Counted from the stretch's first letter, positions 52,235-61,741 are shown. The stretch: DNA of 64,000 bases from ENR-C587 sp942493235 (GCA_942493235.1 OW818676.1:3534001-3598000), one strand, 5' to 3'. Translations and numbers: made by a program. Notes: generated from the sequence alone by a model not told the origin.

Positions 52235-53350
52235 TTACGTCCGAATTAAATTAGCGTCTAATAATTGTTTTAGAGCTTCGGCAGACGGCAAAACATTTTT
52301 GTATTTTTCAGGCAAAGTCGTAGTAGTTTGATAAGTAGCTACGCCCATTGCTTTATTAAAATCACGAAATGCGAACTCTACTGTTTTATTATTTTTCTCC
52401 TTACAAAGTATGATTCCGATTGAAGGATTTTCATATTCTTTTTTTATATACTCGTCTAATGCAGACAGATAAAAATTCATTTTACCAAGGTATTCAGGCT
52501 TAAACTTACCGGCTTTAAGTTCAAAAGCAACTAATGCTTGCAGTGCTCGATTAAAAAACAGAAGGTCAATATAATATTCCTCATCGTCCACAATCAGTCG
52601 ATATTGATTACCGATAAATGCAAAATCAGTTCCTAATGATAGAATAAATTGTTTAATATTGCGAACGATTTCTTTTTCTAATACTCTCTCATTATCTGAA
52701 TCGGCATCATCGATTCGTACAAAATCAAGCAAATAATTATCTCGAAATGTTCTTATAGCTTTTTGCTGTTGACTTTCTGTTAATACTTTGTCGAAATTAG
52801 TTGGTAGTGATGCCTGATTTTCAAACAAATTGCCATTCATTTGATGCTTCAGCATATCTACAGTCCAAATTTCTGATACCGCTTTTAATATGTAAAATAC
52901 TCGTTGATTTAGATTTTTACACTTTGTAATTATTTCATAATGGGCTGTAAAACTTAGCTGAAAGAAATATTCTGTAAATTGGTCCGTTGACAACGGACTA
53001 ATTGGACTAAATCCATTTTGTAATTCGTCCGTCAGTAACGGACTAATTCTATAAGTTCCATCAATATAATAAATTAAAGAAGAATATGACTCGTAAACCT
53101 GCCTCATACGTTTCAAATTGGTAGCAGAAAAGCCCCGTAAACCATTCATCTCTCTCTGTAAATCATCAGAAAGCTTTTCTAAGGTATTACTACCCCATTT
53201 TTCTTCGGCTACTTTTTCCGAGATCTTTGCTCCGACCTTAAAATAAAGGTTTAGCATTTCTTTATTAGCCATTTTTGCCAAATGGTAGCGACTGCGAATA
53301 ATTACAGCTTTGATATCTTGAAGCATTGAAATATAATTGTCTATCTCCAC
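52235..53350 (-). CDS. DUF1016 (YhcG-type) PD-(D/E)XK nuclease-like protein
   Basis: The N-terminal helical half shows the DUF1016-N pattern (IIRSRYHLAKMANKEMLNLY, FSATNLKRMRQVYESY). The C-terminal half is the nuclease domain with IDLLFFNRALQALVAFELKA (Asp, then Glu-x-Lys), QYRLIVDDEEYYIDL upstream and LCKEKNNKTVEFAF downstream. Function is unproven; relatives are often near restriction-modification or mobile elements. Residues ~105-130 contain a duplicated ISPLLTD/ISPLSTD segment encoded by two palindromic repeats. The GTG at 53350 was chosen since AGGAG is eight bases upstream; a GTG at 53359 overlaps the Shine-Dalgarno. The shared repeat at 52088-52165 sits just past its 3' end. Confidence 0.88.
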   Translation of the reverse strand: MEIDNYISMLQDIKAVIIRSRYHLAKMANKEMLNLYFKVGAKISEKVAEEKWGSNTLEKLSDDLQREMNGLRGFSATNLKRMRQVYESYSSLIYYIDGTYRISPLLTDELQNGFSPISPLSTDQFTEYFFQLSFTAHYEIITKCKNLNQRVFYILKAVSEIWTVDMLKHQMNGNLFENQASLPTNFDKVLTESQQQKAIRTFRDNYLLDFVRIDDADSDNERVLEKEIVRNIKQFILSLGTDFAFIGNQYRLIVDDEEYYIDLLFFNRALQALVAFELKAGKFKPEYLGKMNFYLSALDEYIKKEYENPSIGIILCKEKNNKTVEFAFRDFNKAMGVATYQTTTTLPEKYKNVLPSAEALKQLLDANLIRT

Positions 53351-53584
53351 CTGAATCACTCCTAATATTTTTTAACTATTATACTGTACTTCTGTCAGTT
53401 TATATTCTCCTCTATGATCTTTATCTCTTCTTCCGTCAATTCATACAATTTATATACTATTTTATCTATTGACCCCATGGAATTTCTCCAGCAAGATGTT
53501 GGAGATTTGTAAACTCACTATATTCATTAGTCGGTTGAGTAAAGCATTAGAAAGCAGTAGAAATCATTAGTAAACCATTAGAAA
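53351..53584. other. Short spacer, no gene
   Basis: AT-rich with near-repeats of CATTAGAAA/CAGTAGAAATCATTAG near 53545-53585. Nothing else recognised. Confidence 0.4.
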
Positions 53585-54691
53585 TCACTTCAAATAATCG
53601 GCAATAACTTTTGCCGCATTTGCCGATGCTCCGCTCCCGCCTAAATTGCTTCTGATTTCATAGAATGTATTTTGCAATTCGGAATAAGTATCTTTATTGT
53701 TAATGATATTTATTGTGTTTTTGGCTATTAGCTCCGGTATAGCCTCTTTTTGAATAAACTCTTTGATTATGCTTTTATCTTTTAATATGTTGACTATTGA
53801 TAAATACTCAAGATTAATCAACTTTTTACCCATATTATAAGAAATAAAAGAAGTAATATAATACATTGAAAATGGTAAACCGGAGAGAGCAGCTTCTAAA
53901 TTTGAAGTCCCTGTCTTGATAATTCCGGCTTTTGCTTTTAGCATAAGATTTCTGGTGTCGGAACTGATTTCAATATACGGATGAGTCTTTTCTACCGAAT
54001 TAAAAGTATAGTCAGATACACTTTTGCTTTTTGCAAATATTAATTTGTAATCGGGTAATGATTTGTGAATTATTTCAGATGTTCTGATTAGCAATGGTAG
54101 ATGCTTATGGATTTCCTGCTCACGGCTACCGGCAAGCATAATTATTGAATTATCACGCTCTTCGTATTTCAGAAAGTTATGTGAAAATTCATCTATGTCT
54201 AACAGCGGATGACCGACAAACTGAGTATCTATACCGAATTTCGCAAAATACTCTTCTTCAAATGGGAAGACTACCAATAATTTATCAACAGATGCGGCAA
54301 GCTTTTTAGCTCGATTTTTGCCCCAAGCCCATAGCTGTGGAGCTATATAATAAATTACCGGAATATTTATCGATTTGGCATATCCTGCGATTCTGATATT
54401 AAAGCCGGGATAATCAACCGGAATAAAAGCAGAAATTTCACCGCTCGATATAATTGATTTGCATTTATCTATTAATGATTTGAATAGATTATATTTTTTG
54501 GCTACTTCCCAAAATCCGACTACAGAAATCTGATTAAGTGGGATAATGGATTTCAAGCCCTGCTTTTCCATTTCTCTACCGCCAATACCTATAAATTCAA
54601 TATCTGGAATTAATGCCCTTAATTGCATCATCAGTTTAGAGGCGTGTAAATCGCCAGAAGCATCGCCAGCCGATATAAATATTTTAATCAT
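53585..54691 (-). CDS. lpxB: Lipid-A-disaccharide synthase
   Basis: GT19 enzyme joining UDP-diacylglucosamine and lipid X to make the lipid A disaccharide on the cytosolic face of the inner membrane. Recognisable motifs: ISAGDASGDLHASKLM, GIGGREMEKQGLKS, VDYPGFNIRIAGYAK, YYIAPQLWAWGKNRAKKLA, FVGHPLLD and LPLLIRTSEII with AGSREQEI. 368 residues, near the normal length. It is downstream of ftsL, ftsI and an exported protein with the same orientation; only 5 bases separate it from the preceding stop, so it likely belongs to their operon. Confidence 0.95.
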   Translation of the reverse strand: MIKIFISAGDASGDLHASKLMMQLRALIPDIEFIGIGGREMEKQGLKSIIPLNQISVVGFWEVAKKYNLFKSLIDKCKSIISSGEISAFIPVDYPGFNIRIAGYAKSINIPVIYYIAPQLWAWGKNRAKKLAASVDKLLVVFPFEEEYFAKFGIDTQFVGHPLLDIDEFSHNFLKYEERDNSIIMLAGSREQEIHKHLPLLIRTSEIIHKSLPDYKLIFAKSKSVSDYTFNSVEKTHPYIEISSDTRNLMLKAKAGIIKTGTSNLEAALSGLPFSMYYITSFISYNMGKKLINLEYLSIVNILKDKSIIKEFIQKEAIPELIAKNTINIINNKDTYSELQNTFYEIRSNLGGSGASANAAKVIADYLK

Positions 54692-54696
54692 AAGGT

Positions 54697-55716
54697 TTAT
54701 TTATCCATTTTATCGATATAATCAATATATTCCTCAGAACTATTAAAGTTTACTTTTAGTAAGGAAGAAAATATCCCTTCTAATCCGGATTTGAATATTT
54801 TTAATTCCAAATATTTACGAATAGAGCTTAAATCGCTTTTTGTTACCTTACCTAAAACGGTATTAATATCTTTTATCTTAGGGAATACTGAATTTGCTAA
54901 TTGAAGAATATTAGATTTTGGAACTTGTAACAAGAATTTGAATAGAGAAGCCAATTTCTTATCCTGTATTATATACGAATCATTCGGCAAATTATTAAAA
55001 TGAGTTTGAATATAACTCATCGCAGTATAGTCATATTTAGTTAATATATTGACAAGAAATGCTGCCATGACTACTTCATTATTTAATTCATCGGACAATA
55101 AGTACATAGCCATTTCGCGGTATTTGGAGGAATCCGAATATTGAATCAGTTCTATTAATTGCTTTGTATCGCAATTTTTGATATTTCTAATATAATCAAA
55201 GAAGATAATCAAAGAATCGGCACTTACAGGTTTTCTACCATATTGCTCTAATATTTTATTATATTTGCTAATATTTTCATTGATTATGGCAGTATCATTT
55301 AGTAACGAATATCTCATAAAATTGCCAAATCCATTATTAACAATTTGCTTTTGATATATAGAATTCAGCTCAAATAAGCATTCCGGCAAATTGTTTTGAT
55401 GTCTGCTTGAGTCGATAATGAAAGATAAACTACGCGGTTTACAAATATTTATATATAGTATTGTTTCAAAATCAGAATTCATCATAACTACTTCAGGGGC
55501 AGTATAGCCTAAATCATCGGACATTACAGACATACAAGCGGCAAAAACCCCAACATCAGGATATTGTTCATTCATAATATTTTCAAAGTCAATACTATCC
55601 TTAGGAGAATCCGCCCAAATAACGGCACTATCGAGTTCCATTCCATTTCGTGTAATCTGAGAAAAAGCTTTTGCCGTAAATAAGCAAACTAAAAGTAGAA
55701 ACAAAGACATTTTCAT
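54697..55716 (-). CDS. Exported protein of unknown function between ftsI and lpxB
   Basis: About 339 residues. The signal peptide MSLFLLLVCLFTAKAFSQ follows MK. The mature protein is helical, with HEAT/Sel1-like character in the C-terminal half (NNEVVMAAFLVNILTKYDYT, KLASLFKFLLQVPKSNILQL). No known family recognised. The ATG at 55716 was chosen because AGGAG lies six bases upstream; the frame continues upstream through a triplicated 54-bp repeat that encodes a false N-terminus. It is in a run with ftsL, ftsI and lpxB. Confidence 0.7.
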   Translation of the reverse strand: MKMSLFLLLVCLFTAKAFSQITRNGMELDSAVIWADSPKDSIDFENIMNEQYPDVGVFAACMSVMSDDLGYTAPEVVMMNSDFETILYINICKPRSLSFIIDSSRHQNNLPECLFELNSIYQKQIVNNGFGNFMRYSLLNDTAIINENISKYNKILEQYGRKPVSADSLIIFFDYIRNIKNCDTKQLIELIQYSDSSKYREMAMYLLSDELNNEVVMAAFLVNILTKYDYTAMSYIQTHFNNLPNDSYIIQDKKLASLFKFLLQVPKSNILQLANSVFPKIKDINTVLGKVTKSDLSSIRKYLELKIFKSGLEGIFSSLLKVNFNSSEEYIDYIDKMDK

Positions 55717-55732
55717 AAAAGCTCCTGTGTAT

Positions 55733-55891
55733 AATTTATTATTTACATATAGAGTACAAGCTTTTGTTTTTCCGCTGTATCCCAATTTTTACTATTTACA
55801 TATTAGTGTAAAAGTTTTCGATTTCCTACTGTATCCCAATTTTACTATTTACATATTAGTGTACAAGTTTTCGATTTTCCGCTAAATCCCC
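55733..55891. repeat. Three tandem ~54-bp repeats beginning in the 3' end of ftsI
   Basis: Units 55838-55891, 55784-55837 and 55733-55783 share TTTACATATTAGTGTA-like and GGGATACAG/GGAAATCGAAAAC blocks (minus-strand reading). The first contains the last ~16 codons of ftsI with its stop at 55845. The next two are non-coding copies of that gene end. Confidence 0.85.
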
Positions 55892-58031
55892 ATAACTGTT
55901 CGCTTACTAAACCGTCGCCTTTAACAATTGCTTTGATTTTATTTTTGTGCAGTATATTCAATGCTCTACGTAAGCTTAAACCTCTAAGGTCAAGGTTTGT
56001 TGCTCCGGTATTTGGCAATGTAGCATCTGAACGATTATCGAAAGATAAAGTAACAGGGTACTCAATAGGTACTAATGTACCGGCACCCGGGTCCTGCCTT
56101 AGAATAACGCCATTTTTAGTACTATCAGGATAAGATTTTAATCCCAAAGACTGCAGAATTCTTTTAGCAGCATAAAAATTTAGTCCCTTAAAATTAGGAA
56201 CTTTCACACTATCGGGTTTAGTATAGTCCTGCTCGCTACCCTTAAAAATAAAATCAGGGAGTATAGAAATCCATCTCTGGGCTATATTTCTAAAAATCGG
56301 AGCGGCTACGCTACCACCATAATAATTACCTTGTGGTTTATCAAGGATAACTACTAAAGCTAATTTCGGATTATCCGCCGGGAAAAATCCGGCAAACGAA
56401 GCAGTATATTTTTTGTTTTGGTAAGAGCCGTCAACCAACTGCTGCGCTGTACCGGTTTTACCGGCGATTTTCATTCCTTTTATTTTTGCATTGATACCGG
56501 TTCCTTTTTCAACTACCTGTACCAATAATTCTTTTACTTTTTCGGCAGTAGATTCGGAAACTACGCGTCTTATTTTTTGAGGCTCATTAGATTTCAAAGT
56601 ATTTCCGTGACTATCGAATACTTTTTTGATTAAGTATGGGCGGTACATCTCTCCGTTGTGTGCCAAGCAAGCATAAGCAGAAGTCAATTGCAGAGGAGTA
56701 ACTGCGATACCGTAGCCATAACCTGCAAATCTGCGGGCAGAAGCATCAAATTGCTCAATATTTTTCAGTCTGCCGGTGATTTCTCCCGGTAGCTCTATCC
56801 CAGTATTAATTCCGAAACCGAAATCGCGAATATATTTATAGAATTTTGCACTTTCCATATTATAAGCTAAAGTAGAGAGCACAATATTACTTGATTTTGC
56901 AAACGCTTCTCTAAATGTAACTTGACCAATCGGGTGGTCGTCAACTATTGTATAGTCGCCTAAATTTAAAGTGCCACCTAATCCGTTGACCATATCATCC
57001 GGATGAATTATCCCCTCTTCAATAGCAGCAGAAGCAGTTACCATTTTAAATGTAGAGCCGGGCTCGTAGAGTTCGGTAATGGCTCTAATTTTAAGTGCTG
57101 AATTATTGAGCGACAGTAAATCATTCGGGTCGAAATTAGGATAAGAAGCCATTGCTAATACTTCGCCTGTGCTTGGCTCGATAGCGACGACTGTTCCAGA
57201 TTCGGCACCGGCGATTTCTACACCGCGTTTCAGCTCAAATTCTACTATACGCTGCAATACAATATCTATTGTTAATTGAACTGCTTTGCCATGCTGAGGC
57301 TCGATTTTCGGAAGATCGGCAAGAGGTCTGAGCCTGCCGGCAGCGTCTTTATTCATAATAATATAGCCGTTTTTGCCCTGAAGAATCGAATCCAAACTTA
57401 GCTCAATTCCGGTTAAGCCGTGATTATCAATATCTGTACAGCCAATAATTTGAGAGCCTACGCTTGAGAATAAGTAATTTCGACGTGGCTCGGATTTAAC
57501 TATAAAGCCATTGATTTTATATTTACTTAATTGATATGCAATTTCGGGATTAATCCCGCGTAATAGCCAGACGAATGAGCCTTTAGTCTGCTTGATTTTA
57601 TTTATTATACTTTGCTTATCTATTCCGGTATGTTTATTAATTACCGCGGCAATCGAATCAATATCTTTCGGAGATTTTATTTGGGTCGGGTCTGCGGCAA
57701 ATGAAAAACTTTCTATAGTCGTAGCAAGCAATACTCCGTTACGATCATAAATATTGCCACGAGAAGCTACTAAGGGAACTTTGCTTTCGTGCTGAGCAAG
57801 AGCTTTTTTTTTATAATAATCTCTATCTATAACCTGTATCTTGAATAATTTAGCCGATACTGCCAGTAGCCCAAGAAATAAAAATCCGAAAACAAAGTAC
57901 ATTTTCCAGATTTTTCTTTTAATTGGCAGTGCAGTGCTGTCATCTTCCGTAATATTTAAATTATTATCAGTGCTGTTATTCGGCTCACTGTTAATCGGTT
58001 TATTACTATCTCTGAAGTTTTTTAAAAACAT
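55845..58031 (-). CDS. ftsI: Septal penicillin-binding protein (FtsI/SpoVD type) with PASTA domains
   Basis: Class B transpeptidase that cross-links septal peptidoglycan. It has a cytosolic Asn-rich tail, a membrane anchor at about 43-62, the dimerisation domain (HESKVPLVASRGNIYDRNGV) and the transpeptidase domain. The catalytic motifs are S326-T-F-K329 (ELYEPGSTFKMV), S380-S-N382 and K525-T-G (KIAGKTGTAQ). Two C-terminal PASTA domains follow (about 612-680, e.g. NFKGLNFYAAKRILQSLGLK; then about 690-728, DLRGLSLRRALNILHKN). The C-terminal tail GFSGKSKTCTLICK is encoded within a 54-bp tandem repeat and may not be the ancestral end. It lies 28 bases after the ftsL gene. Confidence 0.95.
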   Translation of the reverse strand: MFLKNFRDSNKPINSEPNNSTDNNLNITEDDSTALPIKRKIWKMYFVFGFLFLGLLAVSAKLFKIQVIDRDYYKKKALAQHESKVPLVASRGNIYDRNGVLLATTIESFSFAADPTQIKSPKDIDSIAAVINKHTGIDKQSIINKIKQTKGSFVWLLRGINPEIAYQLSKYKINGFIVKSEPRRNYLFSSVGSQIIGCTDIDNHGLTGIELSLDSILQGKNGYIIMNKDAAGRLRPLADLPKIEPQHGKAVQLTIDIVLQRIVEFELKRGVEIAGAESGTVVAIEPSTGEVLAMASYPNFDPNDLLSLNNSALKIRAITELYEPGSTFKMVTASAAIEEGIIHPDDMVNGLGGTLNLGDYTIVDDHPIGQVTFREAFAKSSNIVLSTLAYNMESAKFYKYIRDFGFGINTGIELPGEITGRLKNIEQFDASARRFAGYGYGIAVTPLQLTSAYACLAHNGEMYRPYLIKKVFDSHGNTLKSNEPQKIRRVVSESTAEKVKELLVQVVEKGTGINAKIKGMKIAGKTGTAQQLVDGSYQNKKYTASFAGFFPADNPKLALVVILDKPQGNYYGGSVAAPIFRNIAQRWISILPDFIFKGSEQDYTKPDSVKVPNFKGLNFYAAKRILQSLGLKSYPDSTKNGVILRQDPGAGTLVPIEYPVTLSFDNRSDATLPNTGATNLDLRGLSLRRALNILHKNKIKAIVKGDGLVSEQLWGFSGKSKTCTLICK

Positions 58032-58059
58032 AATATAATTTTAAATATTGAACAATCAT

Positions 58060-58428
58060 CTATTGATTAATAAATTGCGGAGCTTCTTCTAATACTACCA
58101 TTCCAAGCCTTTCTTTAGCTAAAACAGTAATTCTCTCCGGGGCTTCAAGTCGATTAATTTGAGCTTTCAGTACATCATTTTGATGTTTGATATTAAGATA
58201 TTCCTGCTCCAAATTATTGGTATGCTTAAGCAAATCATTAACTTTAACTACATTAAGTACAGAAAGAACTGCCATAAATGCTACAAAAGCAATTATCCCG
58301 AAAATCATCCAGCGGTTAATGCTGACCTTAGGTCTGATTAATTTTGGAGCTACTTCAATTAGAGGTGTTTCCTCTTCCTGCTTCTGTTGTATGTTGTTTA
58401 TACTTGCGTAATTTTTAAGATATTTCAT
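58060..58428 (-). CDS. ftsL: FtsL-like cell division protein
   Basis: 122 residues: a basic N-terminal tail, one transmembrane helix (about 42-64, IFGIIAFVAFMAVLSVLNVV) and a periplasmic coiled coil (LLKHTNNLEQEYLNIKHQND), followed by RITVLAKERLGMVV, the short conserved end of FtsL. It would bind FtsB and recruit septal synthase. Bacterial dcw clusters usually place ftsL directly before ftsI, as here, which supports the call. No mraZ or mraW precedes it in the window. Confidence 0.85.
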   Translation of the reverse strand: MKYLKNYASINNIQQKQEEETPLIEVAPKLIRPKVSINRWMIFGIIAFVAFMAVLSVLNVVKVNDLLKHTNNLEQEYLNIKHQNDVLKAQINRLEAPERITVLAKERLGMVVLEEAPQFINQ

Positions 58429-58529
58429 TGCATTTTACTCAATAAATTAAAGTTTCTTATTGAATTACAAAAATAGCTTTATTTGAGTAAATATAAAAAT
58501 CTATTTTAAATTGTCAAAGTAGAGTTTTT

Positions 58530-58575
58530 GGGCTGTGGGTTTGGGAGTTTGGGGCTGTGGGTTTGGGGTTTGGGG
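58530..58575 (+). promoter_or_regulatory. Putative G-quadruplex-forming G-tract block
   Basis: About eight tracts of three or four Gs separated by 3-5 bases (GGGCTGTGGGTTTGGGAGTT then GGGGCTGTGGG and GGGG twice) in an otherwise AT-rich spacer. Can in principle fold as one or two G-quadruplexes on the plus strand, upstream of the GH3 gene and on the template side for ftsL. Confidence 0.5.
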
Positions 58576-58610
58576 TTTTAGTCAATAATATACTTTTGTA
58601 TTCTAACTAA

Positions 58611-58672
58611 GCTCTACGTGGTGAGCTAATAAGCAATGCACCTAAAATCAATCCTACGCGGAGCGTAGGATT
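58611..58672. repeat. Direct repeat left of the GH3 gene
   Basis: GCTCTACGTGG ... GCACCTAAAATC plus the hairpin AATCCTACGCGGAGCGTAGG. Matches 61742-61800 on the same strand (about 59 bases, differing at several positions). Confidence 0.8.
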
Positions 58673-58859
58673 TAATGGGTGCGGGAATTGCATTATGTCC
58701 TTTTTCAGTAGTATGCTAAAATAAAATATCTTTATTTTATTACATAAATATTAAATATATTTGTATTTTTAAAGAAGCTGATTTCTACTAAACCTTAATC
58801 TGCTTTTGAAAATTATAGTATAATTGTAGTAAAAAAATTAAAGATATTGAGAATAATTT

Positions 58860-61694
58860 ATGAAGAGAATTATAATACTAATTTCCGCAATAATAACAAT
58901 TACATATATTAACACTTGGGCAGACGAAGAGACCGATGCCAAAATAGAGCAAATAATAAAACAGCTAACAATCGAAGAAAAAATCAGACTTCTTAATTCT
59001 GACGATACAATATCTATAGAAAGACTCTCTATTCCCTCTTATGATTGGCATAACGAATGCCTGCACGGAGTAATTGCTCGTAATTCAACCGTATTCCCGC
59101 AGGCAATTGCATTAGCTGCTACTTGGGATATAAATACGATGTATGAAGTAGCTACTGCAATATCCGACGAAGCAAGAATTCAATACAATAGAGGTACTAT
59201 TGGGCTGAATTTTTGGTCTCCGAATTTGAATTTAAGCCGGGACCCTCGTTGGGGAAGAGTACAAGAGACTTATGGCGAAGACCCATTCTTGCTTTCTACT
59301 ATGGGATATTATTTTATTACCGGAATTCAGGGAGACGACCCTAAATATTTAAAATCAATTGCCTCACCAAAGCATTATTTGGTTCATAGTGGTCCCGAAC
59401 CTGACCGTCATAAATTCAATGCCAAAGTAAGTGAATATGACTTTCGTACAACTTATCTGCCCGGATTTGAAACTGCATTTAAAAAAGCAAAAGCATATTC
59501 ATGCATGTCTGCATATAATGCTATTAATGACTCTGCCATTAATGCAAGTCATTACCTACTAAATGATTTATTAAGAGGTGAATTCGGATTTCAGGGGTTC
59601 GTAATTACCGATTGTGGCGGTTTAGGCGATGCCTATTGGGGTCATAAATGCACAAAATATATTGCAGATGCTCCCGGAATGTTTTTAAGTGCCGGAGTAG
59701 ATATGGAATGCGGAGGATTCTGGCAAGACCAATTATATCCGTCTTTACTTAAAGGCAAAGTATTAGAAAGCCAAATAGATACATCACTAAAAAGATTATT
59801 CCGAGCAAGGTTTAAATTAGGATTATTCGATGATTATAATGCTGTCAAATATAATTTTATTCCGGACAGTCTCTTGGGTAGCTATAAGCATGTAAAAATT
59901 TCCGAAAGAGCTGCCGAGAAATCTATAGTATTACTAAAGAATATAAATAACACTCTTCCGCTTAAAAAAAGTATTAAAAATTTATTTATAACCGGACCCT
60001 TATCTAATGTTTTTGCTGATTTATGGGGTAATTATTCCTGCTGGCAGGATTCAACAGTTAGAATTCTGCAAGGAATTAAAAATGCTGTTTCAGACAGCAC
60101 TATAGTGCGTTATGATAAGGCAAGCGATTTACTCGGATATATGACTGTCTCACTTGATAATTACACTGTCAAAACAAGTAATGGCAAAACCGGAATCGAA
60201 GTCGAATACTTTGATAATATGTATTTATCGGGTTCTCCCCTATTAACACGTACTGAAACTAATGTTGATTTTAAATATGGAGTTACTCAGTTGCCGTCTT
60301 CATTTCCTAAAGATTCATTTTCGATAAGATATAAAACTAATTTGCAAGTAAATAAATCCTGTGAATATACATTTAGTCTTGTTAGCGACGACGGAGCCAT
60401 ATTAATCATCAACGGCGATACCTTGATTTATGACTGGTCTCCTCACGGATATAGAGGTGCAAAAGAGATTATCCGTTTGAATAAAGATAGCATATACTCT
60501 GTAGTGGTTGAATATTACCAGAAAAGATATGGTGCCCAACTATTACTTGAACTCGGTAATGAAGAAACTATAGACTACGATCTAATAAAGATGCTCAAGG
60601 ATACAGCTTCGATTTCAGATGCAATAATTTTCGTCGGGGGAATTAATTACGGTTTAGAGAGCGAAGAGAGCCATCTGGACATAGAGGGATTTTATAAAGG
60701 GGACAGGACTAATATAAATCTGCCTATTACTCAGAGTAAAATAATTAAAGTATTAAAAGAAAGCGGGCAACCGGTTATATTAATACTTATTGGAGGAAGT
60801 TGCCTGGCTGTCAATTGGGAAAATGAGAATTTAGATGCTATACTTCAAGTATGGTATCCCGGTCAGACTGCCGGAGATGCTATCGCTCATGTGCTTTTCG
60901 GCGATTATAATCCTGCCGGCAGATTACCCATAACATATTATAAAAGCTCTGACGATTTACCGGCGTTTTCGGATTATAATATGAGTGGCAGAACTTACAG
61001 ATATTTTGATAAGGAAGTGCTTTATCCATTCGGATATGGACTTAGCTATACTAAGTTTGAATATTCAAATTTGATACTACCAACTAATATTATTGACTGC
61101 TGTCATACAGATTCGATTGATATAGTATTTAATATTAAAAACATAGGTAAGTATAAGGGCGATGAAGTTCCACAACTTTATATTAAAAATCTTGATTCTA
61201 AAATAGCTCGCGAAATTAAGTCTCTTAAAGGTTTCAATCGAGTTAATATAAACGCTGATGAAACTATCAGTGATACAATTAAATTATTAGTCTCTGACTT
61301 GAGAGTTTACGATACTGTTAATAATAAATATAAAGTTGAATCAGGAAAATATAAAATAGAAATCGGTGCCAGCTCTCGAGATATTAGGCTGAACGGTGAG
61401 ATTGAGCTTTTATCCTGTTCATCGGGTAGTATTGAAGAAAATCAATTGCCGGAGCTAATATACCCTAATCCTGCCGACGAGATTATAAAATTTAAACTTT
61501 GCCCATCATTAAATCAAGAATGGGAAATCAGATTAATTAACTCTGTCGGTGAAAAAATATATCAAGGCAGCCAGATTATTGACTATAATGACATAATATC
61601 TATTGATGTCTCTCAATACCCACAGGGAGTTTATGTAGCCGAAATTATTAATTCAGGAAAAAAGTATTTTAAAAGTTTTGTTATCAGCAGGTAA
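58860..61694 (+). CDS. Secreted GH3 glycoside hydrolase with PA14 domain and type IX sorting domain
   Basis: 944 residues; probably beta-glucosidase or beta-xylosidase. Signal peptide about 1-21. The GH3 N-terminal barrel has DWHNECLHGVIARNSTVFPQ and the expected nucleophile D251 in VITDCGG. The GH3 C-terminal domain (ERAAEKSIVLLKNINNTLPL) is interrupted by a PA14 module (about 440-590, EVEYFDNMYLSGSPL ... CEYTFSLVSDDGAILI), as in several beta-glucosidases. A fibronectin-III-like domain (about 720-850) and a type IX sorting domain (LIYPNPADEIIKF ... KYFKSFVISR) complete it. The combination suggests digestion of plant-type oligosaccharides at the surface. The gene is flanked by direct repeats. 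Confidence 0.92.
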   Translation: MKRIIILISAIITITYINTWADEETDAKIEQIIKQLTIEEKIRLLNSDDTISIERLSIPSYDWHNECLHGVIARNSTVFPQAIALAATWDINTMYEVATAISDEARIQYNRGTIGLNFWSPNLNLSRDPRWGRVQETYGEDPFLLSTMGYYFITGIQGDDPKYLKSIASPKHYLVHSGPEPDRHKFNAKVSEYDFRTTYLPGFETAFKKAKAYSCMSAYNAINDSAINASHYLLNDLLRGEFGFQGFVITDCGGLGDAYWGHKCTKYIADAPGMFLSAGVDMECGGFWQDQLYPSLLKGKVLESQIDTSLKRLFRARFKLGLFDDYNAVKYNFIPDSLLGSYKHVKISERAAEKSIVLLKNINNTLPLKKSIKNLFITGPLSNVFADLWGNYSCWQDSTVRILQGIKNAVSDSTIVRYDKASDLLGYMTVSLDNYTVKTSNGKTGIEVEYFDNMYLSGSPLLTRTETNVDFKYGVTQLPSSFPKDSFSIRYKTNLQVNKSCEYTFSLVSDDGAILIINGDTLIYDWSPHGYRGAKEIIRLNKDSIYSVVVEYYQKRYGAQLLLELGNEETIDYDLIKMLKDTASISDAIIFVGGINYGLESEESHLDIEGFYKGDRTNINLPITQSKIIKVLKESGQPVILILIGGSCLAVNWENENLDAILQVWYPGQTAGDAIAHVLFGDYNPAGRLPITYYKSSDDLPAFSDYNMSGRTYRYFDKEVLYPFGYGLSYTKFEYSNLILPTNIIDCCHTDSIDIVFNIKNIGKYKGDEVPQLYIKNLDSKIAREIKSLKGFNRVNINADETISDTIKLLVSDLRVYDTVNNKYKVESGKYKIEIGASSRDIRLNGEIELLSCSSGSIEENQLPELIYPNPADEIIKFKLCPSLNQEWEIRLINSVGEKIYQGSQIIDYNDIISIDVSQYPQGVYVAEIINSGKKYFKSFVISR

Positions 61695-61741
61695 TATCGA
61701 TAATCTTATAAAAGCACATGAATGCTAACTCAGCTAACCAT

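Larger units (their letters stand above)
58429..58859. other. Divergent promoter region between ftsL and the GH3 gene
   Basis: Holds a G-rich block at 58530-58575 (eight G-tracts on the plus strand) and the hairpin-containing repeat 58611-58672. The promoters themselves were not located. Confidence 0.5.

Noticed and set aside
55717..55785. Longer start for the exported protein between ftsI and lpxB
   Set aside because: The extra residues are encoded by a copy of the 54-bp ftsI-end repeat, while a signal peptide and AGGAG site support 55716.
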